This document shows positions 58,892 through 64,000 of a stretch of 64,000 nt of DNA, in pieces; the stretch's first letter is position 1, and each line of letters starts with the position of its first letter. This stretch comes from an uncultured Collinsella sp. (GTDB lineage Bacteria > Actinomycetota > Coriobacteriia > Coriobacteriales > Coriobacteriaceae). The notes under the pieces are model-generated. The model did no database searches. It saw only the letters and a list, made by a program, of their open reading frames with translations, and was not told the DNA's origin. The stretch covers positions 10,787 to 74,786 of the forward strand of contig CABUNJ010000011.1 in assembly GCA_902492935.1 (NCBI GenBank), in the 5' to 3' direction. The position numbers and the translations under genes are program-made.

Positions 58892-60253
58892 TTGTCTCGA
58901 CTGAACAAAGGGGCCGCAGAGCAGCGTTTTCCACTGCCCACCTTGCTCCAAAAGCTAGTCTGCGTCATGGCTGTGGCGCTCGCGCTGGTGTGCGCGGGGG
59001 CATATGCGCCCACGACCGCCCAGGCGCTTGAGACCGCAAAGATTACCGCCCGACCCAACACCGGTTCGGGCAGCGCTGTGGTCGGCGGTACCGAGACGCG
59101 CATTACCTGGGAGGTCCAGGCCGATGCCGACGAGGAGCTGAGCGGTCTTTCGCTGACGTTTGTCGACGGCACGACGTTTGGTACCGATGACACGCGATTG
59201 ACGATGCTCTCGGGCGAGGACCTCATGGATCGTACGCCCATGAAGCCCACGTGCAAGGCTGACGGCCAGACGCTCAAGATTGACTTTGGCGAGACGGCGC
59301 CTGCCGGCGGCTTTTTCCGTGTCGAGGTTTACGGCGTGACGTTTCCCGTCGAGGGCGGCGAAGAGGCCTTTAGCGGCACCTATACGCTTGCCGACGGTTC
59401 GACCAAGAAGATTTCCAAGATTCCTTCCGTCGAGATCAAGGGCGTGACGGCATTCGATAACTTCCTGGCCGATCTTAAGGAGCAGCCGTGGGTCGAGGCA
59501 TGGAATTCCAACATGTTCCTTCGCCTGTTCCTGAACCCGGTCATTTTGGTCCAGAGCCTGCCGATCGTCTTCAAAGGCTTCCTCATGTCGCTCTCGATCG
59601 TGCTCGTGGCGTTTCCGCTGGCAATTCCCTTTGGCTTTGCCCTGTCGCTCATGCGCATCTCCAAGTCGCGCATCCTGCGTTGCCTTGCCGGCATCTACGT
59701 GAATATCATCCGCGGCACGCCGGCGTTCCTGCAGATTTATATCGCGTTCTTTGGCCTGCCGCTGGCCGGCGTCAAGGTTGACGACTATGTGCTGGGCGTT
59801 ATCGTCATGGCCATGAACTCGTCTGCGTACCTGTGCGAGATCTTCCGCGCCGGTATTCAGTCGATCCCCAAGGGCCAGAACGAGGCCGCGCGCTCGCTAG
59901 GCATGAATGCCTTCCAGACGCTGCTCTACGTCATGATTCCGCAGACGTTCCGCAATGTCCTGCCCACGCTGACCAGCGAGTTCATCCTGCTCTACAAGGA
60001 TACGTCGCTGCTCGCCGCCGTGGGCGTGGTTGAGATCGTCATGAACGCCCGCACCATCGTGGCCACGACGGGGTCCATCACGCCGTATGTGGTTGCCGCC
60101 CTGTTCTATCTGGTCATTACCCTGCCGCTTGCGCGCTTGGTGAGCGGTCTTGAGGCGAGGCTGCTGGGTACGGCCGAAACCAAAAAGAAGCGTCCCACCA
60201 AGAGCGCCGGACAGGTCGTCGCAACGCCCGCCGACCATATCGCTGGTCTGTAA
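58892..60253 (+). CDS. Polar amino acid ABC permease with extra exported N-terminal domain
   Basis: A 453-residue protein. An N-terminal signal-like helix (residues about 18-40) leads to about 130 residues of exported beta-rich sequence (TRITWEVQADADEELSGLSLTFVDG). The usual His/Glu/Gln permease (about 215-430) follows, with EAA loop IQSIPKGQNEAARSLGMNAFQT. TTG 58892 follows TAGGAGCCACC. Typical permeases of this family are about 220-250 residues, so the first half is an added domain; its role, such as docking the binding protein, is unknown. Confidence 0.85.
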   Translation: MSRLNKGAAEQRFPLPTLLQKLVCVMAVALALVCAGAYAPTTAQALETAKITARPNTGSGSAVVGGTETRITWEVQADADEELSGLSLTFVDGTTFGTDDTRLTMLSGEDLMDRTPMKPTCKADGQTLKIDFGETAPAGGFFRVEVYGVTFPVEGGEEAFSGTYTLADGSTKKISKIPSVEIKGVTAFDNFLADLKEQPWVEAWNSNMFLRLFLNPVILVQSLPIVFKGFLMSLSIVLVAFPLAIPFGFALSLMRISKSRILRCLAGIYVNIIRGTPAFLQIYIAFFGLPLAGVKVDDYVLGVIVMAMNSSAYLCEIFRAGIQSIPKGQNEAARSLGMNAFQTLLYVMIPQTFRNVLPTLTSEFILLYKDTSLLAAVGVVEIVMNARTIVATTGSITPYVVAALFYLVITLPLARLVSGLEARLLGTAETKKKRPTKSAGQVVATPADHIAGL

Positions 60254-60265
60254 GGAGGTTCTATT

Positions 60266-61018
<753 letters not shown>

Positions 61019-61135
61019 CCGCTTTATATGACTGACATAGCAGAAAACGGGAGCTGGATGTGATCCGGCTCCCGTTTTTGTTGGGACGCGAATGTGTTTT
61101 GGCGCAGAGCGCGTTACGGGCGGAGCTCATTGCCG

Positions 61136-61555
61136 CTAGGCGAGCTCGGCTCCAAGGGCGCGGCAGGCCGCCTCGCCCTCATCGTCGGGGGCGTCGTAAC
61201 AGATGACGGAGTCGACCACGTTGACGCCTGCCTCGTCGGCGTCGGCCTTCCAGTTGTCCATCCACTCGCCCTCGGCCCACGAGTAGGAACCAAAGAGGAC
61301 GACCTTCTTATCGCCGAGGGTCTCCTTGACCTCGTCCCACATAGGCTGGAACTCGTCATACTCAAGCTCCTCGGAGCCCATGGCGGGGCAACCGAAGGCG
61401 AAGGCATCATAGTCGGCGGCCTTGTCGGCAGAGAAGTCGGCGCAGGGGATGACTTCGGCCTCGGCGCCCGCGGACGTGGTGCCTTCGGCGACAAAGTTTG
61501 CCATGGCCTCGGTGTTGCCCGTGCCGCTCCAATAGACGACGGCGATCTTGCTCAT
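61136..61555 (-). CDS. Flavodoxin
   Basis: A 139-residue flavodoxin. The FMN phosphate loop is VYWSGTGNTEAMA at residues 6-18; the isoalloxazine loops are FGCPAMGSEELE and FGSYSWAEGEWMD. It carries single electrons in the cytoplasm. ATG 61555 has AAAGGACTCAAC upstream; the frame is open further upstream but only as a shadow. The DUF3793-like gene is 46 bases upstream on the same strand. Confidence 0.94.
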   Translation of the reverse strand: MSKIAVVYWSGTGNTEAMANFVAEGTTSAGAEAEVIPCADFSADKAADYDAFAFGCPAMGSEELEYDEFQPMWDEVKETLGDKKVVLFGSYSWAEGEWMDNWKADADEAGVNVVDSVICYDAPDDEGEAACRALGAELA

Positions 61556-61601
61556 GTTGAGTCCTTTCGGTTGTGCGGCGTGCGGCCGCGGTTTGTACGT
61601 T

Positions 61602-62306
61602 CTATCGGGTCGCCTGGGCAAGTTGCGCCAAGTTGCAGCCCTGCTGATAGATAAAGGTGAGGCGTTGGGTGCATGCACGGTACGCATCAAACGTCGCAAG
61701 CGCCTGCTCGACATTCGTATAGACCTTCCAGGCTCCAAAGACCTTGTAGTTCTCGCCACGCTGGGCGATGAACTCGTATACGTCGTCGTAGGGGTACCCC
61801 AGGAAGTAGCCAATTTCGTGTGGAAACTCGCAGGTGCAGCCGTTGTCGCAGTGTGCTTGATGGTCCAATGCGCATCGGGTTTGGCCGCATGCGCATTCCG
61901 CGGCGTTATTGCTTGCGAGCGTGATGCGCGATGCCAGGTGCACAAGACATGCCGAGAGGTTGCCGGTGTCGTAGCCCTCCTTGGCGAGTGCCGTTTTGGC
62001 GCGCGGGTCAGCAAGGTAAGTGGCGAGTCTATTGGGCCGATATGCGTATACGAGCGCCCCGCAGGGGCGCCAGACCAAAACGCTCAGATGGATGCCGAGC
62101 GGGTTAAGCTCGCGGTTGCACTGGGCGATAACGTTGAGCAGGCGTGCTCGGCGATCCTCGATCGCCGCAGTTACGCTTGAGCCGTCTTGATCGGCATAGA
62201 CTCCTGGATAGGTAAAGAGCGATGCCGGTTTGATGCCCGCGAGCGTGGGGGAGCAGTTGCGCACGACTGCCGCCTGAAACGTTGGGATGTCTATGGTTCG
62301 AGTCAC
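61602..62306 (-). CDS. DUF3793-like protein
   Basis: A 234-residue protein of unknown function resembling DUF3793, a family often found next to flavodoxins. Visible features are RNCSPTLAGIKPASLFTYPG near the N-terminus, a central Cys-rich segment CACGQTRCALDHQAHCDNGCTC that could bind metal, and HEIGYFLGYPYDDVYEFI, typical of the family. Co-transcription with the flavodoxin gene is likely. Divergent from the HMA-domain gene. The function, perhaps redox or metal handling, is not known. Confidence 0.75.
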   Translation of the reverse strand: MTRTIDIPTFQAAVVRNCSPTLAGIKPASLFTYPGVYADQDGSSVTAAIEDRRARLLNVIAQCNRELNPLGIHLSVLVWRPCGALVYAYRPNRLATYLADPRAKTALAKEGYDTGNLSACLVHLASRITLASNNAAECACGQTRCALDHQAHCDNGCTCEFPHEIGYFLGYPYDDVYEFIAQRGENYKVFGAWKVYTNVEQALATFDAYRACTQRLTFIYQQGCNLAQLAQATR

Positions 62307-62436
62307 GACGCTCCTTACGGATCTAAACTGTTAGCCTAGGAAAACTTATACACGAAAGTAAGCCTTGGTCAACTAAAAAGTTTGAAGAGGGAAACTAATT
62401 GACCGAACGGACATGATTTTGGGTTAAGATGGGAAC

Positions 62437-62449
62437 ACCCCATGGGGGT
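62437..62449 (+). promoter_or_regulatory. CsoR-like copper operator candidate
   Basis: ACCCC-ATG-GGGGT is a perfect short GC palindrome 31 bases before the start of the HMA-domain gene. CsoR sites are G/C-rich palindromes of similar kind. A weak promoter (TAAGAT at 62425-62430) overlaps the region. No csoR gene is present in the window. Confidence 0.4.
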
Positions 62450-62480
62450 ATCTAGATAGGGCTACTTGAAAGGGGAACGC

Positions 62481-62864
62481 ATGAGTGACTTGCTCAACCC
62501 TGCGAATCTCATCGTGCTGGCCGTCATTGCCGTCGGCATGTTTTTTGGGCTGCGTCGTATTGCGGCGTCGACGCATGGAAAGAGTTGTTGCAGTGATGGC
62601 GCGAGCGGCAAGAAAGCCAAGAAGGTTGTGGTGGCAGACACCGACGAGTCCCACTACCCCTATCGTGAGGAGCTGCTTATCGGCGGCATGAGCTGCGACG
62701 GATGCGCTCGGAATGTGACGAATGCCCTCAATGCGCTTGATGGCGTGTGGGCTACGGTGACGTATGCGGACCGCACGGCGCGCGTACGCTCGAAGCGCCC
62801 GGTTGATCGCGACACACTCGAGACGGTGGTGAGGGGCGCGGGCTATTACGTTATGAAAATGTAG
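62481..62864 (+). CDS. Membrane-anchored heavy-metal-associated (HMA) domain protein
   Basis: A 127-residue protein. One membrane helix (about 8-26) is followed by a short CC-containing linker (GKSCCSDG) and then a full HMA domain (about 62-127) with the metal site GGMSCDGCARNV. Soluble CopZ lacks the membrane part; here the metal domain is tethered to the membrane. It probably binds Cu(I). ATG 62481 has GAAAGGGGAACGC upstream. A P-type ATPase partner is not in the window. The helix plus CC linker resembles FeoB-associated small proteins, so an iron role is the alternative. Confidence 0.8.
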   Translation: MSDLLNPANLIVLAVIAVGMFFGLRRIAASTHGKSCCSDGASGKKAKKVVVADTDESHYPYREELLIGGMSCDGCARNVTNALNALDGVWATVTYADRTARVRSKRPVDRDTLETVVRGAGYYVMKM

Positions 62865-63137
62865 GCGTTGCCCTCTCCGGTGGATACCGGACTCCTGCTC
62901 ATTGTGACTATCGGCATCCAAAAATTTGCGCAAATAATAACCTTTAGATGCGGCAAAAGTGGAGTTTGGTGACGGTTTGCGCGGAATTCGCTACCAATCG
63001 AGCATCTATTAACCCGTCCAAAAAATTACAGGTGTATATTTATACGCTGATTATTGCTGTGCTCAGATTGCAATTAACCGTGGACAGAAATGAAGAATGC
63101 TAAAGCTGGGCTTTAGGACAGGGGAGGTTATAGCCTT
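62865..63137. other. 273-nt non-coding region
   Basis: AT-rich, with the small palindrome GTATA-TT-TATAC near 63034-63045 and a ribosome site GGGGAGG at 63122-63128 before the next gene. No gene is seen. Confidence 0.4.
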
Positions 63138-63983
63138 ATGAGACGAGTGGGAGCGCTTGGCTTGGTGGCAGCGCTTGCCGCTATCTTGGTATCGCCGCTG
63201 CCGGCGCATGCCGAAGATGCTTCGGGTGCCGTTACCTACAATGCGGGAAATGGGTATTCCTTTGAGAAGCTCTCGCATCCTACGGTAGGAACGTCGCAGC
63301 CGGATGGCATCGTCGACTACCAGGGTAACGGTGCCGTTGCCGTTCCGGGCGCCGATGGTAATACGGCCAACAACGAAGGCGATCGCGGCCAGAGCTACAC
63401 TTGGGCGGCTGCGAGCTATGGTGACTGGCTTTATGTGGGCACCTGCTATGCGGCGATGGGCAACACGCTGACGCTCATGAACGGCACGCTGGGCGATTCC
63501 TTTGATGCCGAGACCATGCGCCTGACGCTGGAGGCCATGTTTAACGGCACCTTCTTCTATGGACAGCAGAAGGAGGACGGCACGGCCGACAAGGACAGCG
63601 GCGGCATCTTGGTCAAGATCAATACCAAGACCGGTGAGACCAAGCTGCTGCTCTCTGATTCGCTCAACGGCGTCGCTCCTTTGTTCCGCAATGCCGTGAG
63701 CTATAAGGGCAAGCTCTATTTCTGCGGTAGCGTCAGGACCAATGGCGGCAAAAGCGGCCTGCCTGCTGTATATGAGATCGATCCTAAGACGGATGATTGG
63801 AAAGTTGTCTATCAGGGCCTTTCGAGCATGCAGGATTACGGTGCTGCCTACAAGCAGGGCATTTCTACCGGTATCCGCGGCATGTGCGTCCATGATGGCC
63901 AGCTCGTCATCAGTAATGTGGGTAAAGACACGAACGGTAATTTTGGAGGCTTCGGTAGTTTGTGTGACAAGGGGCTAGCCTAG
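63138..63983 (+). CDS. Secreted protein of unknown function, possibly prematurely stopped
   Basis: A 281-residue protein with a Sec signal peptide (AHA-EDAS cleavage near residue 24). The mature part has repeated strand-like units with Gly/Trp/Tyr (YGDWLYVGTCYA, YKGKLYFCGSV, HDGQLVISNVG), like a beta-propeller. It ends abruptly in such a unit (FGSLCDKGLA, stop TAG). Reading on in the next frame gives an open continuation to the window edge, so a frameshift or true truncation is possible. ATG 63138 has GGGGAGGTTATAGCCTT upstream. No family recognised. Confidence 0.65.
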   Translation: MRRVGALGLVAALAAILVSPLPAHAEDASGAVTYNAGNGYSFEKLSHPTVGTSQPDGIVDYQGNGAVAVPGADGNTANNEGDRGQSYTWAAASYGDWLYVGTCYAAMGNTLTLMNGTLGDSFDAETMRLTLEAMFNGTFFYGQQKEDGTADKDSGGILVKINTKTGETKLLLSDSLNGVAPLFRNAVSYKGKLYFCGSVRTNGGKSGLPAVYEIDPKTDDWKVVYQGLSSMQDYGAAYKQGISTGIRGMCVHDGQLVISNVGKDTNGNFGGFGSLCDKGLA

Positions 63984-64000
63984 GCAGCAACGCTCTTCGC

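Overview
The window looks like a chromosomal segment of a Coriobacteriia gut anaerobe, most probably Collinsella or a close relative. The support is high G+C coding sequence, the actinobacterial order uvrC / rapZ / whiA / gap / pgk / tpiA / secG, Tat-type lipoprotein binding proteins, an oxygen-sensitive class III ribonucleotide reductase and tRNA genes with encoded CCA. No prophage, insertion sequence, CRISPR array or rRNA gene was seen. The genus call is inference from gene content.

Layout. 1-6438: uvrA (5' end outside the window), a YbaK-type deacylase, murJ and uvrC. 6439-17161: a sialic-acid type cluster, made of a dipeptide-family ABC importer with a fused permease-ATPase (SatABCD-like), two CE7-like esterase proteins (one without its nucleophile), and NanA-, NanK- and NanE-like enzymes. 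It sits between uvrC and rapZ, which are usually adjacent in actinobacteria, and starts with a structured leader. 17263-24401: rapZ-whiA, with no yvcK/cofD between them, then gap, pgk, tpiA, gpmI and secG. 24696-30639: a complete oligopeptide ABC importer. 30640-37326: tRNA genes for Leu, Gly (three identical copies), Cys and Val surround an RsbU-like phosphatase, a fused STAS-HATPase switch protein and a GH13 alpha-glucosidase. 37746-41249: nrdD and nrdG with an NrdR box. 41316-49467: folE, an HD protein and folB, then a YgjP-like protease, an M19 dipeptidase, SlyD-like and UreE-like genes, a HAD phosphatase, a Fur family regulator, an acylphosphatase, a Gfo/Idh oxidoreductase and RNase HI. 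49567-52053: a LysR regulator divergent from an O-acetylhomoserine sulfhydrylase, with a short Cys/Met-containing leader peptide. 52365-57765: secreted and small membrane proteins, a ketopantoate reductase, a cyclase, an Fe-S aldo/keto reductase and endonuclease IV. 57913-62306: a polar amino acid ABC importer whose permease carries an extra exported domain, a flavodoxin and a DUF3793-like protein. 62437-63983: a copper-type HMA protein behind a CsoR-like palindrome, and a secreted protein of unknown function.

The most unusual signal is non-coding. Two intergenic loci, 30654-31088 and 40253-40652, each hold two very long hairpins in opposite orientation, separated by exactly 178 nt in both loci. 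The four outer stems are unrelated in sequence, yet the internal-loop motifs (GTCCT and TGCGGAA, or their reverse complements) recur, and three of the four have a GAA/TTC apical triloop. Conserved loops on diverged stems suggest a selected DNA or RNA structure family. One copy splits nrdD from nrdG.

Other regulatory signals are an AT-rich palindrome abutting the -35 box of three tRNA promoters, an NrdR box overlapping the nrdD promoter, a LysR-type palindrome and a leader peptide before the sulfhydrylase gene, and many intrinsic terminators.
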